From: Myxococcales bacterium
GTDB taxonomy: Bacteria; Myxococcota_A; Polyangia; Polyangiales; Houyiibacteriaceae
NCBI GenBank assembly: GCA_029862185.1
Contig: JAOTXX010000026.1
Location: forward strand, 1 to 49,998
DNA length: 49,998 nt
Reading direction: 5' to 3'
Shown: in pieces, positions 23,030-30,348 of the stretch
Layout of the letters: every line of letters begins with the position of its first letter
Position numbering within the stretch: position 1 is the first letter of the stretch
The notes under the pieces: generated by a model
Told to the model about the DNA's origin: nothing
Database searches by the model: none
What the model saw: the letters and a program-made list of their open reading frames with translations, nothing else
Position numbers and translations under genes: made by a program

Positions 23030-25012
23030 GTGGGAGAAGTCCTTTTGGTCAATTTGGAGCTCAACATGGCCGAACGGCTCTTCGCGCTTCAGCCCATATC
23101 CGAGCTGCGTAGCGTTGGCGATCCGGAAAAGGTGAAAGAAGAGTTGTTGCGGCGACCTCGGGCGGTCGACCTCCTCGTCCTTGGCGTCGACAGAGGCGAC
23201 CCAATTCGTGTTGCGGAGGACGCGCGCGGCGTGGACGAAGATCTATCCATCGTGATCCTCGCAGAGACGTCGCGGCTCGAGCAGATCGAGCGCCGCGTCA
23301 TGTACGCGCCATTTTTGAGAGGAGATGTGGTCTGTCAATCACTAGACGAGAACGGATCCATCGGACCGGTGCTGAACGAAGCCATGACGAGGACGCGACA
23401 GCGCCGCAAGCACCACGACGATATCATTGCCACGCAGACCAAGCTCGAAGCTTGGAAAGTTTGGCAGCCCAACCCGGAGCAATACCTCGATCGACTTCTC
23501 GACCAGGCGCCCATCGGGGTAGCCGTCCTCGATCGGGCTGGAGAGATTCGTTCGTGGAATCGCCGTGCTGCGACGGTGTTCGGCGCGCCGGAAGGGGATG
23601 TCATCGGGACTCGATTGACCGAGTTCTTTCATCCAGCGGAGAGAGAAAGTTTGGACCGATTCATTGCGCGCTCGATCGCGATCGGCGAAGAGCCTTCCCC
23701 CAGGGTCTTTGAGGCTCACCGCACGGACGACGAAGTGAGAGAGCTCGAGGTGACCGCTTCGGCGATCGCGAGCGGAACGGGCGAGCCAGGGGCATTGGTG
23801 CTTTTCAAAGACGTCACTCGAGAGAAACAACGAGAGGCTGAGCGACAGCGAATCGAAGCTCAAATGCAGCGGACGCAGAAGCTCGAGAGCTTGGGGGTGC
23901 TCGCAGGGGGCATCGCGCACGACTTCAACAATCTATTGGTGAGCATCGTGGGTAATGCCGACTTGGCCCTACTGCTTGCGTCCGCCGGGTCGCCTCTTCA
24001 GAAGGCTCTCATCAAGATCAAGATGGCCGGTGGCCGGGCCTCCGAGCTCACCCAGCAGCTCCTCGCGTACTCGGGAAAAACGGAGGTGCGGATCGAAGCC
24101 ATCGACCTCAACGCGCTCGTCACCGAGTTGACCAATCTCCTTGAAATTTCGATTTCCGATTACGTGTCGCTGGAGATGATGCTGTCGGGGGACCTGCCCG
24201 TCGTACGAGGGGATTTGGCGCAGATCACCCAAGTCCTGATGAATCTCATCACCAACGCGGGGGAGGCCATAGGCGAACAGTCGGGGAGCATCATAGTCGC
24301 CACAGGCACGGTGGTGCTGAGCCGCGAAGACTGCGCTCAACGGAGGCCGATCTGGGATGTCACCGAGGGGATCCATGTGTTCATCGATGTCGTCGATACA
24401 GGAAGCGGAATGGATGCATCCAGCCGTGAACAGATATTCGAACCTTTCTTCACGACAAAGTCGACTGGGCGAGGCCTTGGGCTAGCGGCGGTTGCGGGCA
24501 TCATCCGCGGCCACCACGGCGCGATCGAAGTCGATTCGGAGCTCGGTGTCGGCACGGCCTTTCGCATTCTGCTGCCTGCCGCGCCAGGACCTCCTTTGGA
24601 GAAGCCAGAACCCAAAACGGTCCACCCGGACGCGGAACTGTACCTCGAGGGGACTATCTTGGTCGTCGACGACGAGGAGGAAGTTCTTTCCGTGCTCTCG
24701 GATATGCTCGAAACCTTCGGTCTCGCGGTCGAGACGGCTGGCGACGGCGTGGAGGCCGTCGATATTTTCCGCCGGTCGCCCGACTCGTTCAGTGCCGTGA
24801 TCCTAGACATGGCCATGCCGAGGATGGGGGGCGCCGAGACGCTTCAGGCGCTTCGGGCCATCCAGCCAGATATCCCGGTCATCATTTGCACGGGTTACAA
24901 CGAAGACCCGAGCTTCGAAGCTGCGGGCCCGTCCGCGTTCCTCCAGAAACCCTTCAAACTCGCGACTCTGATGAGCAAGCTAGAAGAAGTGCTTAGCAAC
25001 CGAATGAACTAG
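23030..25012 (+). CDS. hybrid histidine kinase (degenerate REC-PAS-HisKA-HATPase-REC)
   Basis: 660 residues from GTG 23030; AGGAGG (23020-23025) overlaps the preceding stop, so translation is probably coupled to the acyl-CoA dehydrogenase. ATG 23066 is a possible later start. Residues 1-105 resemble a receiver without the usual acidic pocket. A PAS domain spans about 150-262 (IGVAVLDRAGEIRSWNRRAA). The H-box is LAGGIAHDFNNLL with His297, the N-box LMNLITNAGEA near 403-413, G1 DTGSGMD at 456-462 and G2 GRGLGLAA at 480-487. A C-terminal receiver has DDEEE (547-551), phospho-acceptor Asp593 in ILDMAMP, and Lys in FLQKPFK. No membrane helix, so it is cytosolic. No output regulator lies nearby. 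Confidence 0.93.
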   Translation: MGEVLLVNLELNMAERLFALQPISELRSVGDPEKVKEELLRRPRAVDLLVLGVDRGDPIRVAEDARGVDEDLSIVILAETSRLEQIERRVMYAPFLRGDVVCQSLDENGSIGPVLNEAMTRTRQRRKHHDDIIATQTKLEAWKVWQPNPEQYLDRLLDQAPIGVAVLDRAGEIRSWNRRAATVFGAPEGDVIGTRLTEFFHPAERESLDRFIARSIAIGEEPSPRVFEAHRTDDEVRELEVTASAIASGTGEPGALVLFKDVTREKQREAERQRIEAQMQRTQKLESLGVLAGGIAHDFNNLLVSIVGNADLALLLASAGSPLQKALIKIKMAGGRASELTQQLLAYSGKTEVRIEAIDLNALVTELTNLLEISISDYVSLEMMLSGDLPVVRGDLAQITQVLMNLITNAGEAIGEQSGSIIVATGTVVLSREDCAQRRPIWDVTEGIHVFIDVVDTGSGMDASSREQIFEPFFTTKSTGRGLGLAAVAGIIRGHHGAIEVDSELGVGTAFRILLPAAPGPPLEKPEPKTVHPDAELYLEGTILVVDDEEEVLSVLSDMLETFGLAVETAGDGVEAVDIFRRSPDSFSAVILDMAMPRMGGAETLQALRAIQPDIPVIICTGYNEDPSFEAAGPSAFLQKPFKLATLMSKLEEVLSNRMN

Positions 25013-25058
25013 TCGAAGCGAAAAAACGGTCGATCCGAACCAAAGAAAAGGACGCGTC

Positions 25059-25442
25059 ATGGCTTTCATGTTGAAGATTCAATGGAACATCAAGAGCGAC
25101 CGCGAGGCCGATTTCAAAAAGAATCAAGAGAAGCTGTGCGCCGTGATGCTCGAGCACCCGGGTGTGATCTGCTACCACGTTGATTATCCGTCGCCAGGCG
25201 TGAGCCAGTGGACTGAAATCTACGCCACCGATGACGCGTTTGCCGCACATCTCGCAAACGACAAAGGCAAGGCGCCGCTGGGCTCGCTCGTCGAGGCGTG
25301 CGAAAGCATCAAATGCCAATGCTGGGGCAACCCGAATGACGCCACCAAGGAGGCACTTGCTGGATTCGGCGCGACCTATGAAAGTACCGGAAAAAACGCG
25401 TTCGCGCTCAACCCCCACGCGGACAAGAACTCGCGCGTGTAA
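25059..25442 (+). CDS. antibiotic biosynthesis monooxygenase-like (ABM) dimeric alpha/beta-barrel protein
   Basis: 127 residues. The first 85 have the ferredoxin-like ABM pattern: MLKIQWNIKSDREADFKKNQ, GVICYHVDYPSPGVSQWTEI, YATDDAFAAHLAND. This fits a cofactor-free monooxygenase or a related stress/heme-type small dimer. A C-terminal extension of about 40 residues (CQCWGNPNDATKEALAGFGA) is longer than in typical members and includes two close Cys. A role in quinol or polyphenol oxidation is common in the family; none can be assigned here. It is 46 bases downstream of the kinase gene and could share its transcript. It is followed by a strong hairpin at 25442-25459. Confidence 0.7.
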   Translation: MAFMLKIQWNIKSDREADFKKNQEKLCAVMLEHPGVICYHVDYPSPGVSQWTEIYATDDAFAAHLANDKGKAPLGSLVEACESIKCQCWGNPNDATKEALAGFGATYESTGKNAFALNPHADKNSRV

Positions 25443-25459
25443 CCGACGAAGACGTCGGT
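25442..25459. terminator. hairpin between convergent genes, possible terminator
   Basis: ACCGACG-AAGA-CGTCGGT is a perfect 7-bp stem with a four-base loop, starting in the ABM stop codon and lying between two converging genes. There is no T-run on either side, so it is not a classical rho-independent terminator; it may protect 3' ends or act with Rho. Confidence 0.4.
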
Positions 25460-25480
25460 CACCGTTAGGACGGCTTGCAA

Positions 25481-26065
25481 CTACTCAAAGCTAAAGGAGT
25501 ACTCTGCGCCCATGCGAGGCGCGGAGAACTTCGGGAAGTTGATCGCGATCAGTTTCCTCGAGACGCAGATTTGAAATGGCTTGCTGCCGGGTTTGGTGGT
25601 GGCGCCTGTGACCTCACCTTTGCCCGAGATCACCATTTGAATCGAGACTCGACTCATGCGGGTCTTTCTGATCTCCCTGAGCACGCAGCCTTGAAAGATT
25701 TCGTTGACGTGTCGATTCATGACGTCGGAGACCTTCGTCGAGCTCAAGTGCTGTTGACCTTCGTCGTTGGTGAGATCGCCCAGCTCCGCTGGCTCCAGCA
25801 TGGCCTCTACGTAAGAGGGCAGCTCGCCCTTGGCGCGCTTTGCTTTTGATGCCGTGAAGCCGAGCGCCGTATCGCCGCCGCTTGCCCTGCCTCGCGGTGG
25901 CAACGCCAGCGCGTAGACTTTCGCGGTACCTGGAAAAGCCGCGTTCGGCATTTTGGCAAGCGGTTCAGGGTCGGCTGTGCTCGATGAGCTGGTAGCGCAA
26001 CCGGACACCGCGGCTGCAAGGGCTGTGCCGATGATCAAGAGACTCGTAGGGAGAGTGTTCATCAT
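25481..26065 (-). CDS. lipoprotein with AgmX/PglI-like C-terminal domain
   Basis: 194 residues; ATG 26065 overlaps the protease stop (ATGA). Signal peptide and lipobox AVSGC give Cys23. The second half has the AgmX/PglI C-terminal pattern of myxobacteria: VMNRHVNEIFQGCVLREIRK, VSIQMVISGKGEVTGATT, FQICVSRKLIAINFPKFSAP and a final YSFSFE, with two Cys that probably pair. The domain resembles the TonB C-terminal fold and is common in gliding and envelope proteins. Coupled to an M48 protease gene, so it may act in envelope quality control, as partner or substrate. I infer periplasmic location; no direct functional residue is known. Confidence 0.75.
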   Translation of the reverse strand: MMNTLPTSLLIIGTALAAAVSGCATSSSSTADPEPLAKMPNAAFPGTAKVYALALPPRGRASGGDTALGFTASKAKRAKGELPSYVEAMLEPAELGDLTNDEGQQHLSSTKVSDVMNRHVNEIFQGCVLREIRKTRMSRVSIQMVISGKGEVTGATTKPGSKPFQICVSRKLIAINFPKFSAPRMGAEYSFSFE

Positions 26066-26850
26066 CGTCGCGCCTGCTTCGTCTTCTCGTCCTGTGCCTC
26101 GGCACGTTCTTTAGCGACCTTCGCGCGCTCGGCCGCACCCGGATGCGATGCCTTGAGCGACCTTTTGCCGCTGTCGCCGCTGAGCTCTGCGAGCTTGCTG
26201 AACGCGCCCTCCATGGCGTGGTAGTCATAGCCGTGCTTGACCATGAAGTTGAACCCGTACTCGTCTGAAGCCGATTCGTCGCCCCGCGAGAACTTTGCGT
26301 TCAAAACATCTTCGATGAACTTGCCGAGCTGGCTGTCTGTCAACATCTTGCCGCCCGATCCCGTGTTCGCTGCAACAGCATCCTTGCCTGCCGCGACCGA
26401 GTACGCCTTTTGGTACTGCTTCTTCGCATGCTGGAGCTTCACATGACCGATCTCGTGACCGATGACGCTGCGCACTTCGTCGTCCGTCATGATGATCATC
26501 AAGCCGGCCATGATCCGAATGCTGCCATCGGGTGTCGCAAATGCGTTGACGTCCGACACGTCGTAGAGCTTGAAGTTCAGCTTGAGCCCGTCTTCTGACT
26601 CGAGCCCTTTCACGATGTTGTGGAAGCGTTGCGCCAGCGGATCGCCGTCCGCGACGACCGGATTTTGCTCATCCATCGACGACACGGATTGGAGTGACAG
26701 TTTCGCCATTTCTTCGTCCGAAAGCGTGGCAGCCTTCACGGCATTCCGCGCCGCGGTGACGTTGTCATTCTTCAACAACTTTCGGCCGAAATCCGCCTGT
26801 GCCCCTGCGGCGAACGTAAGGATGCAAACTGCGAGCAGTATCTTCTTCAT
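26062..26850 (-). CDS. M48-family zinc metalloprotease (LoiP/YcaL-like)
   Basis: 262 residues with a signal peptide (MKKILLAVCILTFAAGAQA|DF). The zinc motif HEIGH is at 132-136, preceded by IMAGLMIIMTDDEVRSVI, and the third ligand Glu lies in ESASDEYGF. NAFATPDGSIRI is the usual substrate-side strand of periplasmic M48B/C proteins such as LoiP, YcaL and BepA. The chain ends in a Lys/Ala-rich helix. It would degrade misfolded outer-membrane or periplasmic proteins. First gene of a two-gene operon with the AgmX-like lipoprotein (4-base overlap). It faces the glycogen synthase gene across 147 bases, which hold an inverted repeat (CCAGCG...CGCTGG) but no clear promoter. Confidence 0.92.
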   Translation of the reverse strand: MKKILLAVCILTFAAGAQADFGRKLLKNDNVTAARNAVKAATLSDEEMAKLSLQSVSSMDEQNPVVADGDPLAQRFHNIVKGLESEDGLKLNFKLYDVSDVNAFATPDGSIRIMAGLMIIMTDDEVRSVIGHEIGHVKLQHAKKQYQKAYSVAAGKDAVAANTGSGGKMLTDSQLGKFIEDVLNAKFSRGDESASDEYGFNFMVKHGYDYHAMEGAFSKLAELSGDSGKRSLKASHPGAAERAKVAKERAEAQDEKTKQARR

Positions 26851-26997
26851 GTGTGTGAACCCCCAGCGCTCAAGTTAGCAAGACGCTGGACCTGTTGGCA
26901 TGGCTGCTCAGCTCTTCAGTATCGATCGACGCGATGCTGCTCCAAGAGCTTCTCGTCCCGATGGGAGTGGCCCAGCGCGCCCGCCCGGGGTAGGTTG

Positions 26998-28875
26998 ATG
27001 AGCGACCACGAGGGCGTCACCATGGCTCCAACCACCCCCCCGTCGACAGGTGAGAAGGCCCCGGAGAAGTCGGGGAGCGTCGATGCACGTCGGGCGGCCG
27101 AGCCGTTGCTGTTAGAGGTCGCTTGGGAGGTCTGCAACAAGGTGGGCGGGATCTACACGGTTTTGCGCTCGAAGGTCCCGAGCATGATGAGTCGCTGGGG
27201 CAGCCGGTACTGCCTCGTGGGTCCGTACGACCCCCAGACCGCGGACGTCGAGTTCGAGCCGGCGCCGCTGGTCGGCGCGGTCGGCCGAGCGGTGCAGCAA
27301 CTACGCGAGATGGGCTACCGCGCCCACTACGGGCGGTGGCTGGTCAGCGGCCGTCCGCACGTGGTTCTGTTGGACGTCGGGTCGGTCGGCGGTGTGCTCA
27401 ACGAGATCAAGTACCGGGTATGGGCCGACCACGGGATCCCCGCGAGCGACGAGCCGAACGTGCACGCCGCCGTGGGTTTCGGAGAGATGTGTCGGGCGCT
27501 GCTGTCGATACTAGCGCAGGAGGGGTCGCAGCCTCGCCCACTCGTGGCCCACTTCCACGAATGGCAGGCCGGCCTTGCGATCCCGATGCTGCGCAAGGAG
27601 CACTGGCGGGGCTCTCTGGTCTTCACCACGCACGCAACCATGGTCGGCCGCTACCTGGCGAACGGCAACGCGTCGTTCTACGACCAGCTGCCTTTGCTCG
27701 ACGGCGATCAGGAGGCCAAGAACTTCAACGTCCACGCTCAGCACCAGATCGAGAAGGCAGCCGCCCATGCGGCACAGGTCTTCACCACCGTGTCGGACGT
27801 CACCGCGGAGGAGTGCACCCACCTGCTCGGGCGCACGCCCGACATGCTGCTCCCCAACGGGCTAGACATCCGCCGGTTTACCGCGATCCACGAGTTCCAG
27901 ACCCTGCACCAGCAATACAAGGAACGGCTACACGAGTTCTCGATCGGTCACTTCTTCCCCAGCTACAACTTCGACCTGGACAATACGCTCTACATGTTCA
28001 CCTCGGGTCGCTACGAGTACTTCAACAAGGGCATGGACGTGACGATCGAGGCGCTGGCCAGGCTCAATCACCGGCTACGGGAGGCGGCGAGCCCGGTGAC
28101 GGTCGTCTTCTTCATCATCACCAAGGCTCCATTCCGCTCGATCAACGTACAGGCGCTGCAGAACCGCGCGATGCTCAACGAGTTTCGTACGGTCGGCGAC
28201 GCGGTGAAGGAGTCCGTCGGCGACCGGCTTTTCCTGGCCGCCTGTTCGGGCGAGATCCCCGACCTCAACGTTTTGATGGAGGACTACTGGCGGCTGCGCC
28301 TGCGCCGCGCGATCCACGCCTGGAAGAGCAAGGTCCTGCCCGGCATCGTCACCCACGACCTGATCGACGATGCAAACGACCCCGTACTGAACCAGCTGCG
28401 TGCCTGCCGGCTGTTCAACCTCGAAGACGACCCGGTGAAGGTCGTCTTCCATCCCGATTTCGTGCAGGCCACGAGCCCCCTTTTCGGGATGGAGTACGAT
28501 CAATTCGTGCGCGGCTGCCACCTGGGCGTGTTCCCCAGCTTCTACGAGCCGTGGGGCTACACGCCGCTCGAATCGATCGCCCTGGGCGTGCCGGCGGTCA
28601 CGAGCGACCTATCGGGCTTCGGATCGTACCTACAGCAACTGGTGCCGGACCACGCGTCCAAGGGCATCTACGTCGTGCCCCGCCGACACAGCGACTTCCA
28701 CCGCGCCGCCGAAGAGCTGACCGACCGGCTGTTCCGGTTCGCGTCCCTCGGCCGACGCGATCGGATCATGCTCCGCAACTTGGTCGAACCCTTTAGCGAG
28801 CACTTCGACTGGCACAACCTCGGCCGGCGCTACAACGAGGCGCACGACCTAGCGCTAGCCCGTGTGAGCGGGTAG
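26998..28875 (+). CDS. eukaryote-type (GT3) glycogen synthase
   Basis: 625 residues from ATG 26998 (GGGGTAGG upstream; ATG 27022 also in frame). The sequence matches the animal/fungal GYS/GSY family rather than bacterial GlgA: LLLEVAWEVCNKVGGIYTVL (37-56), HFHEWQAGL, FTTHATMVGRYLA, GRYEYFNKGMDV, VKVVFHPDF and the block GCHLGVFPSFYEPWGYTPLE. It would elongate glycogen from UDP-glucose in the cytoplasm. The regulatory Arg cluster of the eukaryotic enzymes is not obvious. Codon use differs from neighbours: I count nine CTA leucine codons, rare elsewhere here, and many CTG, which suggests transfer. No glycogenin, branching enzyme or phosphorylase gene is adjacent. Confidence 0.93.
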   Translation: MSDHEGVTMAPTTPPSTGEKAPEKSGSVDARRAAEPLLLEVAWEVCNKVGGIYTVLRSKVPSMMSRWGSRYCLVGPYDPQTADVEFEPAPLVGAVGRAVQQLREMGYRAHYGRWLVSGRPHVVLLDVGSVGGVLNEIKYRVWADHGIPASDEPNVHAAVGFGEMCRALLSILAQEGSQPRPLVAHFHEWQAGLAIPMLRKEHWRGSLVFTTHATMVGRYLANGNASFYDQLPLLDGDQEAKNFNVHAQHQIEKAAAHAAQVFTTVSDVTAEECTHLLGRTPDMLLPNGLDIRRFTAIHEFQTLHQQYKERLHEFSIGHFFPSYNFDLDNTLYMFTSGRYEYFNKGMDVTIEALARLNHRLREAASPVTVVFFIITKAPFRSINVQALQNRAMLNEFRTVGDAVKESVGDRLFLAACSGEIPDLNVLMEDYWRLRLRRAIHAWKSKVLPGIVTHDLIDDANDPVLNQLRACRLFNLEDDPVKVVFHPDFVQATSPLFGMEYDQFVRGCHLGVFPSFYEPWGYTPLESIALGVPAVTSDLSGFGSYLQQLVPDHASKGIYVVPRRHSDFHRAAEELTDRLFRFASLGRRDRIMLRNLVEPFSEHFDWHNLGRRYNEAHDLALARVSG

Positions 28876-28901
28876 CGCGGTCACACCGTTGGTCTCGAGG
28901 T

Positions 28902-29393
28902 TCAGGGAATCTTGTACTCTCCTTTCCAGTCGGACCAGCCCGCGCCAGTGTCCCCTATGAAGTTACCCTGAAATTTCTGGTTGCCGCTTATCCCTTTGTA
29001 TTTGCCGGTCCCACCCACAAAACGTTCCGTGCCGGGACAGGCAGGCATCACGCCGGTGCATTTCCACTCGACAAAGATTTTGTCTCCATCCGCGTCCGTG
29101 ACCACGCACGTCCCTTTCGCGTTGGCACGTCCCTTATTGACGTCGTTGAGAATCGTGCAATCGACTCGGGCTTTGTGCATGAAGCCTTTGCCTTTGTCAT
29201 TGAACATGACCCCAGGCACGACACCGGCGTAGATGACCCGGTCTTCTCCGAGCTGCTGTACTTGCCCGGTGAAGGTCCAGCCGTAGTGACCGGAGTACGT
29301 TCCCTTCTTAGGCAGATCAGCCGCGGCGGCGGGTAAACTGAAACACAACGCAGCGATTGCGAGTGCGCGTACAATGGAAGTATTGCGAGACAT
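28902..29393 (-). CDS. small secreted protein of unknown function
   Basis: 163 residues with a signal peptide (SIVRALAIAALCFSLPAAAA|DLPKK). The mature part is beta-rich: GTYSGHYGWTFTGQVQQLGE, RVIYAGVVPGVMFNDKGKGF, GTCVVTDADGDKIFVEWKCT, then FVGGTGKYKGISGNQKFQGN. The GGTGKYKGI...G pattern is shared with small lipocalin/allene-oxide-cyclase-like barrels found in secreted proteins. Four Cys could form two disulfides. Probably periplasmic. It lies 26 bases from the converging glycogen synthase gene. I cannot name a function; a ligand-binding barrel is a guess. Confidence 0.7.
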   Translation of the reverse strand: MSRNTSIVRALAIAALCFSLPAAAADLPKKGTYSGHYGWTFTGQVQQLGEDRVIYAGVVPGVMFNDKGKGFMHKARVDCTILNDVNKGRANAKGTCVVTDADGDKIFVEWKCTGVMPACPGTERFVGGTGKYKGISGNQKFQGNFIGDTGAGWSDWKGEYKIP

Positions 29394-29541
29394 CGTGATT
29401 TCTCCTCCGAATGAGCCAGAGTCATTAGCTACCCCGGACGCCGCGTCTCAGACTTGCGCGGTGGAACCAAGATCTCACTTTCAGGCGCGCTTGTCAGCTC
29501 GCTTCGACGACTCGGGGCAGTGAATTACGCATGGCACTTCT

Positions 29542-29556
29542 CGTGACATTGTCACG
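29542..29556. promoter_or_regulatory. perfect 15-bp palindrome
   Basis: CGTGACA-T-TGTCACG has 7-bp perfect arms about one central base. It lies in the 197-base gap between two minus-strand genes, 149 bases before the start of the small secreted protein gene and 35 bases after the stop of the membrane protein gene. The GTGA...TCAC core is like CRP/FNR-type sites, but it could equally be a transcript-end hairpin. Confidence 0.35.
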
Positions 29557-29590
29557 CGAAACGGCGAGTACCCGCGGGAAAGGCTCGGGG

Positions 29591-30334
29591 TCAGCCGGCA
29601 GGCGACAGGGAAAGCAACAGAACGCCGTAGACCGTGGCCGCTGCGGCGAAAGCGACGACGTCGCTCGACCGATCCGTGTCGGGGAGCTCGTGGCGCAAGA
29701 TGTTCATGATCGTTCCGCCGGCGATGTAGGCGAGCACGAGCGCCAAGATGTCCGGTCGGATCTCGACTGCGGGTAGGTTGCCGATCAGCCAACCGGTGCT
29801 CAAGCCCGCGACGAGCAGCCAGCGGCCGATGCGTTGGTACCGCTCTCCGTGATGCTCGACCAGTGAATGATCGTTCGCCAAGAAGTGAAGGCCCATCGCC
29901 ACGGCGAACATCCACAGCGGCTCGACTGCCCGGTCGCCCGGACTGGCGACGGCGTATCCGATTGCCGTGTTCAGCACCATGAAGGAGGTGATGCTGAGCC
30001 AGAAGGTTGCAGTGCCCGTTTCGTCTGGTTCGCCGAGCGCGCGGCGCCGACGACGCGACTCGCGCGAAGCGGTCTCCACCCACAACGACACCGTGAGCCC
30101 CACGAGGGCTAGAACATAGACGTGCCGGTCGAGGTCCGGGAGCAAATCCGTCCGTTCAATGAGGCTCTGCTGCTCGGCGAGATCGGGCAGCAGATCGAGG
30201 AAGACGTAGGCGACGCTGACGCCCGATGCGGCCGAGAGCGCTCGTGGCCGCCATTGGTGACCGAGTGCCGCCGTGGTGCCCGCCACCATGTGCACGACGG
30301 CCAACGCCAATATCGTCAGCAGTGTTGCCAGCAT
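29591..30334 (-). CDS. ZIP-like polytopic membrane protein
   Basis: 247 residues with about seven or eight hydrophobic segments (for example LATLLTILALAVVHMVAGTT, DRHVYVLALVGLTVSLWVET, ILALVLAYIAGGTIMNIL, VVAFAAAATVYGVLLLSL). Several polar helix features recall ZIP metal transporters: ASGVSVAYVFLDLLPDL, HFLANDHSLVEHHGERYQ (His-rich) and AGGTIMNILRHELPD. The usual ZIP HxxPE pattern is not clear, so it may be a distant relative. It is 14 bases downstream of the arylsulfatase gene, so they may be co-transcribed. Substrate unknown; a divalent cation is a guess based on the His/Asp-rich loop. Confidence 0.6.
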   Translation of the reverse strand: MLATLLTILALAVVHMVAGTTAALGHQWRPRALSAASGVSVAYVFLDLLPDLAEQQSLIERTDLLPDLDRHVYVLALVGLTVSLWVETASRESRRRRRALGEPDETGTATFWLSITSFMVLNTAIGYAVASPGDRAVEPLWMFAVAMGLHFLANDHSLVEHHGERYQRIGRWLLVAGLSTGWLIGNLPAVEIRPDILALVLAYIAGGTIMNILRHELPDTDRSSDVVAFAAAATVYGVLLLSLSPAG

Positions 30335-30348
30335 CGAGCGCTTGGTCT

